Made by a program: the position numbers and the translations under genes. From UBA4582 sp965657335 (lineage in GTDB: Bacteria; Pseudomonadota; Gammaproteobacteria; Pseudomonadales; Azotimanducaceae), in NCBI GenBank assembly GCA_965657335.1, contig CBFHOH010000006.1, forward strand, positions 62,001-126,000: DNA of 64,000 bases. Reading direction: 5' to 3'. Of this stretch, positions 43,652 to 51,680 are shown in pieces. Every line of letters begins with the position of its first letter. The first letter of the stretch is position 1. The notes below the pieces were generated by a model. It worked only from the letters and a program-made list of their open reading frames with translations. It did not search any database and had not been told where the DNA came from.

Positions 43652-44569
43652 TTAGATTTTATGACCTGTTGAAGTGCCCGTGATCTTTACGTCGAGATTT
43701 GTCATTGCCAACAGTTTACTTGGCAGGTCTTCGCAGAGATCAAGCCGGGTTAAGATAACAGAGTTTAATAGATTATAGTCTATGTTTGATCCCTTGGATA
43801 AGTACTCAATATCAGAATCGGCGGCGATACATAGGTGACTTGTCTGATTGCAATCAAAATTTTCGAAATTTGGCTGGTTGATATGATTAATCGTGTCTAT
43901 CTCCACGAGAACAAGATCAAAAATAGCAGCCATTTTCGGCAGTATAAGGGCGAGTTGATCCAGCCCTACGGCCATAAAAGGAATGTCATTGCGCTCGGAG
44001 AAATTAGCCAAGGAATAATCTAATGCCATACCCTCTATAGAAACACTGATAATTAGTGGTTTTGCCGCACCATTTTCTAATTTAGTGAGCGCAATTTTCT
44101 TGATTATCTGACTCTTTCCTGATCCAGGTGTGCCTAAAAATATATGGGACTGCTGCCACTTGCTATTGAGTTCAATTGCTTGCAAGTTAAAACCTGCTTC
44201 GTTTACTTTTGCGTCTAACGAATCAAGTGAGATAGCTTGGTTCTCATGTTGGACCTTGATTTGCATGCTTTCCATAGAAGCTTTAAGAGTTTTAATCTCA
44301 TTGTTCATCCTGCTCAGGACTTTCCAGGGGTCTTTGGATGGAGCAGAGCTCTTTGTCTCAAGGGAGCCATGTAGATGTTTTTTAAACCCGGGCTCTGTTG
44401 TCTCCTGCTCGACAACTTTTCCGTCATTTTCATCCTCAATTCCGATGATTACTTCAGTTTTGTTGCCAACCTTTTCGGTTGAGATAATCAGAGCATTATC
44501 CCCATGGATACTCCTTATTTTCTCAAGAGCGAGTTTTGAATCGGCTTCTACGTAACGTTTAAGTTCCAT
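43652..44569 (-). CDS. flhF: FlhF-like SRP-family GTPase, diverged
   Basis: A 305-residue protein in the flhF position between flhA and flhG. The start at 44569 (MELKRYVEADSKLALEKIRSIHGDNALIIST) has AGGA about 7 bp upstream and matches FlhF N-termini. A coiled linker follows. The G domain is degenerate: the P-loop reads GTPGSGKSQ instead of the usual GVGKTTT type, the DTAG switch is replaced by EIDTINH, and the TKxD motif by TRLD. It is also short compared with most FlhF (about 400 or more). FlhF places the flagellum at the pole; whether this version hydrolyses GTP is doubtful. Confidence 0.85.
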   Translation of the reverse strand: MELKRYVEADSKLALEKIRSIHGDNALIISTEKVGNKTEVIIGIEDENDGKVVEQETTEPGFKKHLHGSLETKSSAPSKDPWKVLSRMNNEIKTLKASMESMQIKVQHENQAISLDSLDAKVNEAGFNLQAIELNSKWQQSHIFLGTPGSGKSQIIKKIALTKLENGAAKPLIISVSIEGMALDYSLANFSERNDIPFMAVGLDQLALILPKMAAIFDLVLVEIDTINHINQPNFENFDCNQTSHLCIAADSDIEYLSKGSNIDYNLLNSVILTRLDLCEDLPSKLLAMTNLDVKITGTSTGHKI

Positions 44570-44579
44570 CTTTTCTTCC

Positions 44580-46697
44580 TCAGAGGTCTCTATCATTTAA
44601 TTCAATGGTTTGGACGATCCTTATAGACTGATCGTCAGGGATTTCTCGATATGAAAGCACCGATAGTTCTTGTTTGGCCCGCATCAATAGTCTGGCTAAC
44701 CAGCTACGAATCGTAGGAGAGACAACTAAAATCGGGTATTTTTCTTCTTTTTCCATCTCCTCAACAATTTCAGAAATTGAACTGAAAAAGCTTTGAGACA
44801 GGTTAGGTTCAAGCGCAACATCCTCAATAGATTGCGCGTTTGAAATTAGGTCATTCAATAGCTGTTCTAGGCTCGGTTCGAGTGTCATTACCTCGAGCGG
44901 GTGGTCCGGTTCACTTATTTCATGGATGATCAATCGACCGAGTTTGATTCTAACTAACGCGGTGAGTCTTTCGGCATCTTTCGAAAACCCTGCACCCTCG
45001 GAAAGTGTCTCGAGAATCGTTCGCATGTCTTTAAGGGGAACCCCCTCTGATAGCAGGTTTTGCAGTATTTTCACCAAAGTGCTGAGACTCAATTGATCAG
45101 GGATGAAATCCTCAAGTAATTTTGGCGAGTTTTCAGCAATCCTGTCGATAAGCTGCTGCGCGATATCAAAGGTCATTAGCTCGTCAGCATTCGATCTCAG
45201 GATTGAATTCATATGAGTTGCAATCACCGATGCCGCATCAACCACGGTATAACCCAAGGCTTGTGCGTATTCTTTATCTTCTGTTTTGATCCAAACAGCG
45301 TCTAATCCAAAAGCGGGGTCTTTCGTTGGTATGCCGTCAATTTCCTCGTAAACACTCCCTGGATTGATGGCGAGATCACGACCTATTTCTATTAGGCCCT
45401 TACCTCTGCTTGTGCCGTTTAGGACAATGCGATACTCAGTGGGAGGATTGTCTAGATTGTCTCTGATTCTTATGGTCGGAAGTAGAAACCCAAGATCAGA
45501 GGACATTTTTTTTCTAATGCCTTTTGCTCTCTGTAATAGGCTACTGTTGTGTTCAGAATCGATCAATGAAATAAGGCCGTAACCTAATTCAATGCTGATA
45601 ACATCAACTTGGCCTGCATCATCCCAATCAAGCTCCAGAAGTTCACTTGGCGAAGAAGGGTCTTCAGCAACAATAGCAGCCTCTTCAGCTTCATCTATTT
45701 TTGCAAGATTCTTTTTCAGGAAGTAGGCGATGGCGAGAGACGATACCCCCAGCACTAAAAATACTGCATTGGGCATGCCGGGTATGACGCCAAGAATAGT
45801 CAGTGTGCCGCCGGCAATAGCAAATGCAACTGGATTGCCAAGTTGCCTAGTGGCTTGTTGTGGAGCAGATTCTGAAGTCGATACCCTCGAGACGATGAGT
45901 GCTGTCGCTAACGATAATATCAGCGCGGGTAATTGTGCGACCAGGCCGTCGCCAATCGTTAATAGCAAATAGGCCCTAGATGCATCCGCGAAGCTTAGGT
46001 CATGTTGCAACATGCCAATCGCCAATCCGCCGACCAAATTGATCATTAGAATCAGCAGGCCAGCGACGGCATCTCCTCTGACAAATTTTGATGCTCCGTC
46101 CATAGAACCATAAAAATCTGATTCTTGAGATACCTGTGCTCTGCGATCCCTTGCTGTGTCTTGATCGATTACGCCAGCGTTCAGATCAGCATCAATTGCC
46201 ATCTGTTTCCCCGGTAAGGCATCTAGCGTGAAGCGAGCAATCACTTCAGACACTCTGCCAGCACCCTTGGTGATTACGATGAAGTTAATGATCATCAAGA
46301 TCGCAAATACAATAAAACCAACAGCGTAGTTTCCTCCAATCACAAATTGACCAAATGCCTCGATCACTTTGCCCGCAGCGGCTCCGCCCTGGTGACCTTC
46401 GAGCAGGACGACCCTGGTTGAGGCCACGTTAAGCCCGAGTCGCATCGTAGTCGCAAAAAGTATGACGATGGGGAACGCAGAAAAATCAAGTGGGCTGGCA
46501 GTGTTTATTGCCACCATAATGATGAGTAGGGCGAGAATAATGTTGATCGAAAAGAATATATCCAACATCAATGCCGGCATCGGAAGGATGAGTAAAGCAA
46601 GAATAAGTAATACCACGGCAGGTACTGCCAAAGAGCTCCACTGGAAATTTGCACCGAATTGTCGAAAACTCGTCAATTTGTCCCAAGTAAATTCCAT
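44580..46697 (-). CDS. flhA: Flagellar export gate protein FlhA
   Basis: A 705-residue inner-membrane component of the flagellar type III export gate. The N-terminal half has about eight membrane helices (VPAVVLLILALLILPMPALMLDIFFSINI ... GVIPGMPNAVFLVLGV), with the conserved FHIPEP-type loop region ATTMRLGLNVASTRVVL and the cytoplasmic loop GKQMAIDADLNAGVIDQDTARDRRAQV. The C-terminal half is the soluble FlhAC domain (NPGSVYEEIDGIPTKDPAFGLDAVWI, VDAASVIATHMNSIL). The length is normal. It heads the minus-strand flhA-flhF-flhG-fliA operon; a sigma54-like promoter lies about 66 bp upstream. Confidence 0.97.
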   Translation of the reverse strand: MEFTWDKLTSFRQFGANFQWSSLAVPAVVLLILALLILPMPALMLDIFFSINIILALLIIMVAINTASPLDFSAFPIVILFATTMRLGLNVASTRVVLLEGHQGGAAAGKVIEAFGQFVIGGNYAVGFIVFAILMIINFIVITKGAGRVSEVIARFTLDALPGKQMAIDADLNAGVIDQDTARDRRAQVSQESDFYGSMDGASKFVRGDAVAGLLILMINLVGGLAIGMLQHDLSFADASRAYLLLTIGDGLVAQLPALILSLATALIVSRVSTSESAPQQATRQLGNPVAFAIAGGTLTILGVIPGMPNAVFLVLGVSSLAIAYFLKKNLAKIDEAEEAAIVAEDPSSPSELLELDWDDAGQVDVISIELGYGLISLIDSEHNSSLLQRAKGIRKKMSSDLGFLLPTIRIRDNLDNPPTEYRIVLNGTSRGKGLIEIGRDLAINPGSVYEEIDGIPTKDPAFGLDAVWIKTEDKEYAQALGYTVVDAASVIATHMNSILRSNADELMTFDIAQQLIDRIAENSPKLLEDFIPDQLSLSTLVKILQNLLSEGVPLKDMRTILETLSEGAGFSKDAERLTALVRIKLGRLIIHEISEPDHPLEVMTLEPSLEQLLNDLISNAQSIEDVALEPNLSQSFFSSISEIVEEMEKEEKYPILVVSPTIRSWLARLLMRAKQELSVLSYREIPDDQSIRIVQTIELNDRDL

Positions 46698-46762
46698 AAA
46701 ACCCCTTCAATTGTCGTCTTTTGCCCAAATCAAGACAGATTAGCCGCTAGTCGAAGAGTTAA

Positions 46763-46780
46763 TGCAGGAACCATGCCCAC
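46763..46780 (-). promoter_or_regulatory. Candidate sigma54 promoter of the flhA operon
   Basis: On the minus strand GTGGGCATGGTTCCTGCA keeps GG and GC with the required 10-bp spacing and most of the TGGCACG-N4-TTGCA consensus. The predicted start of transcription is about 55 bp before the flhA ATG. Confidence 0.5.
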
Positions 46781-46782
46781 AT

Positions 46783-46809
46783 TAAAGAAAATTGCCTCGC
46801 AACCGATTA
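46783..46809 (+). promoter_or_regulatory. Sigma28 (FliA) promoter upstream of flgP
   Basis: TAAA - 15 bp - ACCGATTA, close to the FliA consensus TAAA-N15-GCCGATAA, with the exact spacing. It lies 34 bp before the flgP ATG and back to back with the candidate sigma54 site of flhA. Confidence 0.72.
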
Positions 46810-46843
46810 AAACACTGTGAAGAAACGAGTTTAGGGTGTTTGT

Positions 46844-47290
46844 ATGTACAGAATTTTCTTATTTGCCGCATTTTTGCTGATGCTAGGCGGGTGTGTCACA
46901 AACCATTACGTACCTGGTATTAATAAAATGCATGCTGAGGCTATCACTGGCGTCGGTTATGCGGTGATTGCTGCTCAATCCGGTCAATCTGAAGAAGAAA
47001 AACGGTTGATGGCGGCAAAGGCCTCAAAGCTCGAGGCTTACAAGTCGCTCGTAGAGCAAATTTATGGCCAATACATTGAAGTCAACGGTTTGATGTCGTC
47101 TTCGAAGGTCGTGGAAGAGTCTCTGAGATCAAAAGTTGAAGGCATTATCTATGGCGCTGAACTGGTAAGTATCCGACCAGTTGGTGGACACAGTTATGAG
47201 ACGACGTTGAGAATAGGTGGTGAAGCAGTGGCTGATTTGGTTGCTGGAAGTGAAGCAGGATCGCAATCGGGCGCTGCTGGCGGCGATTAG
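46844..47290 (+). CDS. flgP: Flagellar outer-membrane lipoprotein FlgP (LPP20 family)
   Basis: A 148-residue lipoprotein with lipobox LGGC and a region (GYAVIAAQSGQSEEEKRLMAAKASKLEAYKSLVEQIYG) typical of FlgP/LPP20. In vibrios and Campylobacter, FlgP supports the basal disk or outer-membrane ring of polar flagella and is needed for motility. The C-terminal tail is Gly/Ala/Ser-rich. AGGG lies about 8 bp before the ATG. A sigma28-type promoter lies upstream. It is followed by flgT, a LysM lipoprotein and a fliK-like gene on the same strand, probably one transcript. Confidence 0.88.
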   Translation: MYRIFLFAAFLLMLGGCVTNHYVPGINKMHAEAITGVGYAVIAAQSGQSEEEKRLMAAKASKLEAYKSLVEQIYGQYIEVNGLMSSSKVVEESLRSKVEGIIYGAELVSIRPVGGHSYETTLRIGGEAVADLVAGSEAGSQSGAAGGD

Positions 47291-47358
47291 AATACAAAAT
47301 TAGCATAGCGTTAATGAACGGCTGTGTAGGTTTTCAGTCGTTCTATGGGAGCAAAAAC

Positions 47359-48471
47359 ATGATGAATCGTCTAGGTTCTTGTAAAAGAGTCCCTATTGTC
47401 CTGTTTTTTTCACTTCTGTGTAGCCTGCACGGCTCGGCCAGTCTCGCAGAAACAGAATTAGCGCTTGAAGACTTTAGGAGCGCAATTTTTAAGTTAGCCA
47501 TCGGGGAAAGTGCTCACATTCGTTCGATGGGTTTGATGACCAATTCAAAGATAATCGCCGATTCAACCATCTATCAGACAGATTTGGCCCTAGACAAGCT
47601 TGAGTTTGATTTAGCGGAGAGTCATCGTGGCTCAAACGCAGGCCTCGTCGCTAAAATCGACAAAAACAGTCACCTAACGACATCCCCAGACTTGTGTGCC
47701 TCGCAAAGCCAAGGTCAGCCATTTAGGTTGAATTTCAATGAGGTCTTTCTTCATCCTTCCTACCCTTCCGCGGCTATCATCAATGCAGGCAGGTCAACGG
47801 GTCAGGCAGTGCGGGCGCGAATTTTTGGTGATGCTGGTTTATTACTTGCGAGCGATCGAAGTACTGGCTACCAATGGATGTCACAGGGATCGCGTGATGT
47901 CGACCAGTTAACACTTGAGTCGATTGTTAAAATAGAAGAAAAAGCCAGACCTTCAGGGTTAGGTCGATATGTAACAGCAACAATTTCTTCTGTAATGCCG
48001 AAAAATCCGGGAGCAGTAAAGGTACAAGGAGAGCTTAAGCTCATGAAAGGCGCTGAAATCTTGGGTGCCTGGCACTGGCGTCTAAAAATACCTTACGACG
48101 AGATTTTCTTGATTTCTGGGAATAGAGATCGTCTGGCAGACAGGTTGGATTTTATTAACGACATAAAAGCCGAAATTCTGGCGCAGTTGAATTGTATTGA
48201 CAGAGAACCCTACCGCGTTGCGATCGCCGGTGAAACACTCAGGCTAAATGCGGGTGAAGCTGACGGTTTTAGGATAGGCGATCGGTTTTTATTGTTTCCT
48301 GGTAACGAGATTTTTAAGAGTCATGGCATCGCCTCTGCTTTGGAGAGCGTAGCCATTGCTGAAATAGTTCGATCCAATCAACAAAGCGCACTGTTGCATA
48401 TGGTTGAGGGGGATTTAAACTTGAGAAGCGGAGCAGTAATGAATGCTAAGTCGATACGGTTAATGTTATGA
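47359..48471 (+). CDS. flgT: FlgT-like flagellar H-ring protein
   Basis: A 370-residue exported protein. The start at 47359 has GGGAG 8 bp upstream; a frame to 47314 is less likely. The signal peptide covers residues about 1-32 (VPIVLFFSLLCSLHGSASLA). The C-terminal domain (AIAGETLRLNAGEADGFRIGDRFLLF...AIAEIVRSNQQSALLHMVEGD) fits the FlgT C-terminal fold. FlgT in vibrios builds the H ring around the LP ring and helps assemble MotX/MotY. The N-terminal two thirds are diverged. The stop overlaps the next start (ATGA). Confidence 0.75.
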   Translation: MMNRLGSCKRVPIVLFFSLLCSLHGSASLAETELALEDFRSAIFKLAIGESAHIRSMGLMTNSKIIADSTIYQTDLALDKLEFDLAESHRGSNAGLVAKIDKNSHLTTSPDLCASQSQGQPFRLNFNEVFLHPSYPSAAIINAGRSTGQAVRARIFGDAGLLLASDRSTGYQWMSQGSRDVDQLTLESIVKIEEKARPSGLGRYVTATISSVMPKNPGAVKVQGELKLMKGAEILGAWHWRLKIPYDEIFLISGNRDRLADRLDFINDIKAEILAQLNCIDREPYRVAIAGETLRLNAGEADGFRIGDRFLLFPGNEIFKSHGIASALESVAIAEIVRSNQQSALLHMVEGDLNLRSGAVMNAKSIRLML

Positions 48472-49073
48472 ATAAAATGATTTCTTTGTGCGCACCTCTC
48501 CTGCTTGGCTCAGTTTTCCTTGCGAGTTGCACTTCCAGTGCTATCACATCGACAACACCTGCTAGTGATATAGCCGTAAATGGCCAAGCAGACGCTAGCC
48601 CGGCAAATTCAAGTCTGACGAAAGTACTGGAGGATGATGAAGCTTTTGGCACTGGCGAAGCAACCAAAGGTGCTAAAAAAAATGTCGAATTGTCTAAAGC
48701 GCTTGAGAGGATGTTGTCTGATCTGAAGAAAGCAGTTAACGAATCAGTATCAAATGGCGATATCAGTCAAATTGATGAAGATGGTTACTATTTGGTGAAG
48801 CGGGGCGATAGTTTATCGAAGATCATCGAGCGAGTGATCTCTAAGACAGATATAAACGGTGACTTTCTCAAAAAAGCCTTTGTCGCCGCTAACCCGAAAG
48901 CGTTTAAGAGAGCTAACCCAAATTGGCTTTATGCCAATTCAAAGCTAAGGCTACCCACAGAGAAAGATTTCAGAAAGCTGGTTTTCAAGCGCGGAAACAA
49001 AAATTCAGGGAAGAATAATCAAACGACCGATCCGTATGAGGATTGGATTCAGTATCCCATGGTAGACCCTTGA
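48468..49073 (+). CDS. LysM-like lipoprotein (FimV-type LysM)
   Basis: A 201-residue lipoprotein (VFLASC lipobox, near Cys21). A low-complexity linker and a coiled region (KNVELSKALERMLSDLKKAV) precede a LysM-like domain (GYYLVKRGDSLSKIIERVISKT...KAFVAANPKAFKRANPNWLYANSKLRLP), the kind found in FimV-family polar organisers. LysM binds peptidoglycan. The C-terminal tail is basic, then acidic. Its coupling to flgT by ATGA and its place in the flagellar operon suggest a cell-wall role in flagellar assembly. I know no named homologue. Confidence 0.75.
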   Translation: MNKMISLCAPLLLGSVFLASCTSSAITSTTPASDIAVNGQADASPANSSLTKVLEDDEAFGTGEATKGAKKNVELSKALERMLSDLKKAVNESVSNGDISQIDEDGYYLVKRGDSLSKIIERVISKTDINGDFLKKAFVAANPKAFKRANPNWLYANSKLRLPTEKDFRKLVFKRGNKNSGKNNQTTDPYEDWIQYPMVDP

Positions 49074-50173
49074 TTAGCGCAGACTCTGTTAATCAACCGA
49101 TCAGGGTAAATGCGACCTATTCGCAGGGTGGCAGTTCGGTCTACACCCTAAGGCTAGAGCCTCCTGAAGCAAGATCACTTGGATTGAGAGAAGGGCAGTC
49201 AGTCAACGGGGTCATTGCTAACAGAGCAGACGGTAACGTTTTTATAACAGCAGGATCGAAAGCGACAATCATGTTGCCGAGTAATTTCGCTGCAGTTGAA
49301 GGTAAAGCGAGTTTCGTCGCCACCGCGCTGGTTGGTGGCTCAATGCTGCTCTCCTTGCAGGCCGACAGAGAGCGCAAAATAGCGTCGCGACCTTCGATAG
49401 ATAGAATTCACAGCCTGTTAGGGCGTGCCATGCAAAACACCTCGATGTCCGGCTTGTTTAGTTTTTCGAAAATGACGAATATGCTCGCGAGAGAGCCAGG
49501 GCTAGCGCGGATCTTCAATGGTTTTCAAATCTCCTCGTTCGGGCCTAACGCACAAACTGCCGAAGCCTTGAAGTCTACGCTCTACCAAAGTGGTTTATTT
49601 CATGAATCCGAAGTCTCTAAACAAAGTAAGCCACCCTTAAATTTGAAGGCTTTTCTGCTACTGCTCAAAAGATCACATATCAACTTTGGAGCCGATCTGG
49701 GTCAGCTAAACTCAGCTCTGGATGAGCTAGAGTCATTTCAACTTGAAGCACTTGGAAATCAATTAAATAGAAATACCGTGCTAAATTGGCTGATTCCCGT
49801 GCTTAATGATTGGCCAATACTGGCCCAACTAGAATCGAAAGAGGGTGGCGAAGACGGTACGGAAGATGACCAGCAGAAAGAATGGAAAATTGATTTAAGT
49901 GTGAATTTGAGCGAGTCAGAGCGTCTGGATGTTTCTCTCATTGTCTCCGACAAGGAGGAGGTGAGGGTTAACTGCTGGACAGGTGATTTAGATTTTTATC
50001 ATGCGGCTTTGGATCATTTGGACTGGCTCAAGTCTCAGTTCGGAGAGTTGGGCATCAGCTTGCACGAGATCAATCTTTTCCCAGTCTCAAAGAGAGTAGA
50101 AGCAACGGCAAAGCAAATTGGATATGGCGAGGATCTTGTGAAAACAACGAACGGGATAAGCTTCGATGTATGA
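49070..50173 (+). CDS. fliK: FliK-like flagellar hook-length control protein
   Basis: A 367-residue protein with a variable N-terminal part and a C-terminal domain of the Flg_hook/FliK type (IDLSVNLSESERLDVSLIVSDKEEVRVNCW...LDHLDWLKSQFGELGISLHEINLFPVSKR). FliK measures hook length and switches export specificity. The start is uncertain: TTG 49070 overlaps the preceding stop (TTGA), while the frame extends to TTG 49043. The N-terminal residues about 10-110 have OB-like strands (VYTLRLEPPEARSLGLREGQSVNGVI). It overlaps the FlhB-like gene by 8 bp. The gene symbol is by architecture and context. Confidence 0.7.
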   Translation: MISADSVNQPIRVNATYSQGGSSVYTLRLEPPEARSLGLREGQSVNGVIANRADGNVFITAGSKATIMLPSNFAAVEGKASFVATALVGGSMLLSLQADRERKIASRPSIDRIHSLLGRAMQNTSMSGLFSFSKMTNMLAREPGLARIFNGFQISSFGPNAQTAEALKSTLYQSGLFHESEVSKQSKPPLNLKAFLLLLKRSHINFGADLGQLNSALDELESFQLEALGNQLNRNTVLNWLIPVLNDWPILAQLESKEGGEDGTEDDQQKEWKIDLSVNLSESERLDVSLIVSDKEEVRVNCWTGDLDFYHAALDHLDWLKSQFGELGISLHEINLFPVSKRVEATAKQIGYGEDLVKTTNGISFDV

Positions 50174-50435
50174 AGGAATGGAGAAAAAAATTGCGGTAGC
50201 GCTTTTGTACGACCGCATTAAAGCCCCAACGCTGACGGCTAAGGGGGCTGGAGATTTGGCAGAAGAAATTGTAAAGAAGGCCGAGGAAGCCGATGTGCCG
50301 ATCACCGAAGACAGAATGTTGGCTGCCACGCTCGCTCAGCTCGAACTTAATGAAGAGATTCCTGAAAGTCTTTTTAAATCAGTGGCGATTGTGTTGGCCT
50401 GGGTTTACCGCTTGCAGGGTAAAACACCGTGGTGA
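50166..50435 (+). CDS. Short FlhB-like protein (FlhB C-terminal domain homologue)
   Basis: An 89-residue protein matching the cytoplasmic C-terminal domain of FlhB/YscU (EKKIAVALLYDRIKAPTLTAKGAGDLAEEIVKKAEEADVPITEDRMLAATLAQLELNEEIPESLFKSVAIVLAWVYRL). The autocleavage motif NPTH of full FlhB is replaced by APTL, so it is not self-cleaved. Such short FlhB homologues accompany FliK in many bacteria and may stand in for the cleaved FlhB fragment during substrate switching. ATG 50166 overlaps fliK; ATG 50178 is an alternative. Last gene of its transcript. Confidence 0.85.
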   Translation: MYEGMEKKIAVALLYDRIKAPTLTAKGAGDLAEEIVKKAEEADVPITEDRMLAATLAQLELNEEIPESLFKSVAIVLAWVYRLQGKTPW

Positions 50436-50440
50436 TTGCT

Positions 50441-50818
50441 TTAAGATAAACGACCCAAGCGATTGTATATGTTTACTTGATCGTTACTTCTGTTGGTGAT
50501 GACCTGAATAAGGTTTTTAGTAATTTCTAATTGTTTCTTCAGCAAAAGATCGTTTCGAATGTGCTTGTCACGGCAGTCAACGAGTTGTGACTGAAATTCT
50601 GTTTTCACAGGGAGGTTTTCATTCGCGCTGGATGATTCTAAGTAGCTCGACCAGAGATTACCAAGCTCTTCCATTAAACTCATTTTTCTTTCTTGAATCG
50701 ATTCGACTGTGTCGAGATCACGAGCGCCCAAAAGCAAAAACTCCTCGTCAAGAAGAGTTTTCAGCGATTCAATAAGGACGGATAACGATCTGATGTCTGG
50801 AACAGCTGAGTCAGCCAT
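50441..50818 (-). CDS. flgN: Flagellar export chaperone FlgN
   Basis: A 125-residue all-helical protein matching FlgN (LIESLKTLLDEEFLLLGARDLDTVESIQERKMSLMEELGNLW). FlgN is the export chaperone for the hook-associated proteins FlgK and FlgL. It ends 6 bp from the convergent flhB-like gene and lies 10 bp downstream of flgM, the usual flgM-flgN order. Low sequence conservation is normal in this family; position and length support the call. Confidence 0.85.
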   Translation of the reverse strand: MADSAVPDIRSLSVLIESLKTLLDEEFLLLGARDLDTVESIQERKMSLMEELGNLWSSYLESSSANENLPVKTEFQSQLVDCRDKHIRNDLLLKKQLEITKNLIQVITNRSNDQVNIYNRLGRLS

Positions 50819-50828
50819 GCGCGGATTT

Positions 50829-51122
50829 CTACAGTAATCTTTCGAGTTCTACGAAGCTCTCAGCCATCTTGCGCGAATCCAAAGGATAATTTCCCGATTC
50901 GATGGCTTGTTTTAATTGACGAACCTTAACTTCATCGAAAGCAGCTTTTTCTTCCGCCTGCTTTACAGCTTCACTCAACTCGACATCAACAGCTTGAGCT
51001 GCCTGCCCTGTTTTTTGAACTTGATTTTCACCCTCTTCAGCGGCATCCCTGTTAGGGGCCGCAGGTGAATTTTGAACCTGACTAGGTCTGCCAGAACCAA
51101 CGCTATTTACGTTGTCTACCAT
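50829..51122 (-). CDS. flgM: Anti-sigma28 factor FlgM
   Basis: A 97-residue protein with a disordered N-terminus (polar, Gln/Asn/Ala-rich) and the FlgM C-terminal sigma28-binding helices (FDEVKVRQLKQAIESGNYPLDSRKMAESFVELE). FlgM holds FliA inactive until the hook is complete and is then exported. GGAG lies 8 bp before the ATG. The promoter upstream (51157-51183) matches the FliA consensus, so flgM-flgN appear to be under control of the sigma factor FlgM inhibits. Confidence 0.93.
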   Translation of the reverse strand: MVDNVNSVGSGRPSQVQNSPAAPNRDAAEEGENQVQKTGQAAQAVDVELSEAVKQAEEKAAFDEVKVRQLKQAIESGNYPLDSRKMAESFVELERLL

Positions 51123-51156
51123 ATCTTTAACTCCACAAAGATATTACACTGAAGAC

Positions 51157-51183
51157 TAATCGGTTAATTATTATTAATCTTTA
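51157..51183 (-). promoter_or_regulatory. Sigma28 (FliA) promoter upstream of flgM
   Basis: On the minus strand TAAA - 15 bp - ACCGATTA, the same octamer and spacing as the flgP promoter, 34 bp before the flgM ATG. Confidence 0.72.
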
Positions 51184-51220
51184 GGTAAATCTAAAAAAAA
51201 ATATCGTCATACGTAACCAT

Positions 51221-51676
51221 ATGATAAATCTAAGATATTTTCCAGTTTTTATTTTTTTCCCCTTATTAATGACTGGTTGTGGTGGTGGTTCGGGTGATGC
51301 GAATCCGAACCAGAGCCCGCCACCAAGCCCCAACAATCCGCCTTCATTGTCTTTGAATCAAGCATACATCATTGCTGAAAATTCCAGTTTAGTGGCTCAG
51401 ATCGCATTCTCAGATCTAGATGACGATGACATCAGCTTGTCTGTCGGGGGCGTCGATGGTGAATCTTTCTATATCAATGCAACAAACCAACTGAGGTTTA
51501 AATTTGGTCCGGATTTTGAAAATGCTCAAGATATTGATGGTGATAACAATTTTGAGATCGAGATAACGGCTTCAGATGGTACAGACAACGTCTCAAGAGC
51601 AATAGTGATCGAAATCAGTAATCAAAATGAAAACAAGTTCGATGAACTTGAAATCGACAATTTGGAAATGGAGTAA
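51221..51676 (+). CDS. Cadherin-like lipoprotein, unknown
   Basis: A 151-residue lipoprotein (lipobox MTGC, then Gly and Pro/Asn-rich linker). The single beta domain (SLSLNQAYIIAENSSLVAQIAFSDLDDDDISLSVGGVDGESFYI) has cadherin-repeat features: DxDDDxIS and a closing NFEIEITASDGTDNVSRAIVIEI. It is divergent from flgM and 4 bp before the next gene, with which it is probably cotranscribed. Calcium binding by the acidic loops is plausible. It lies between flagellar genes but has no known flagellar counterpart. Confidence 0.7.
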   Translation: MINLRYFPVFIFFPLLMTGCGGGSGDANPNQSPPPSPNNPPSLSLNQAYIIAENSSLVAQIAFSDLDDDDISLSVGGVDGESFYINATNQLRFKFGPDFENAQDIDGDNNFEIEITASDGTDNVSRAIVIEISNQNENKFDELEIDNLEME

Positions 51677-51680
51677 GTCA

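Noticed and set aside
48363..48376. TAGTTCGATCC inside flgT
   Set aside because: It is within conserved coding sequence and no gene starts nearby in the required direction. Probably chance.
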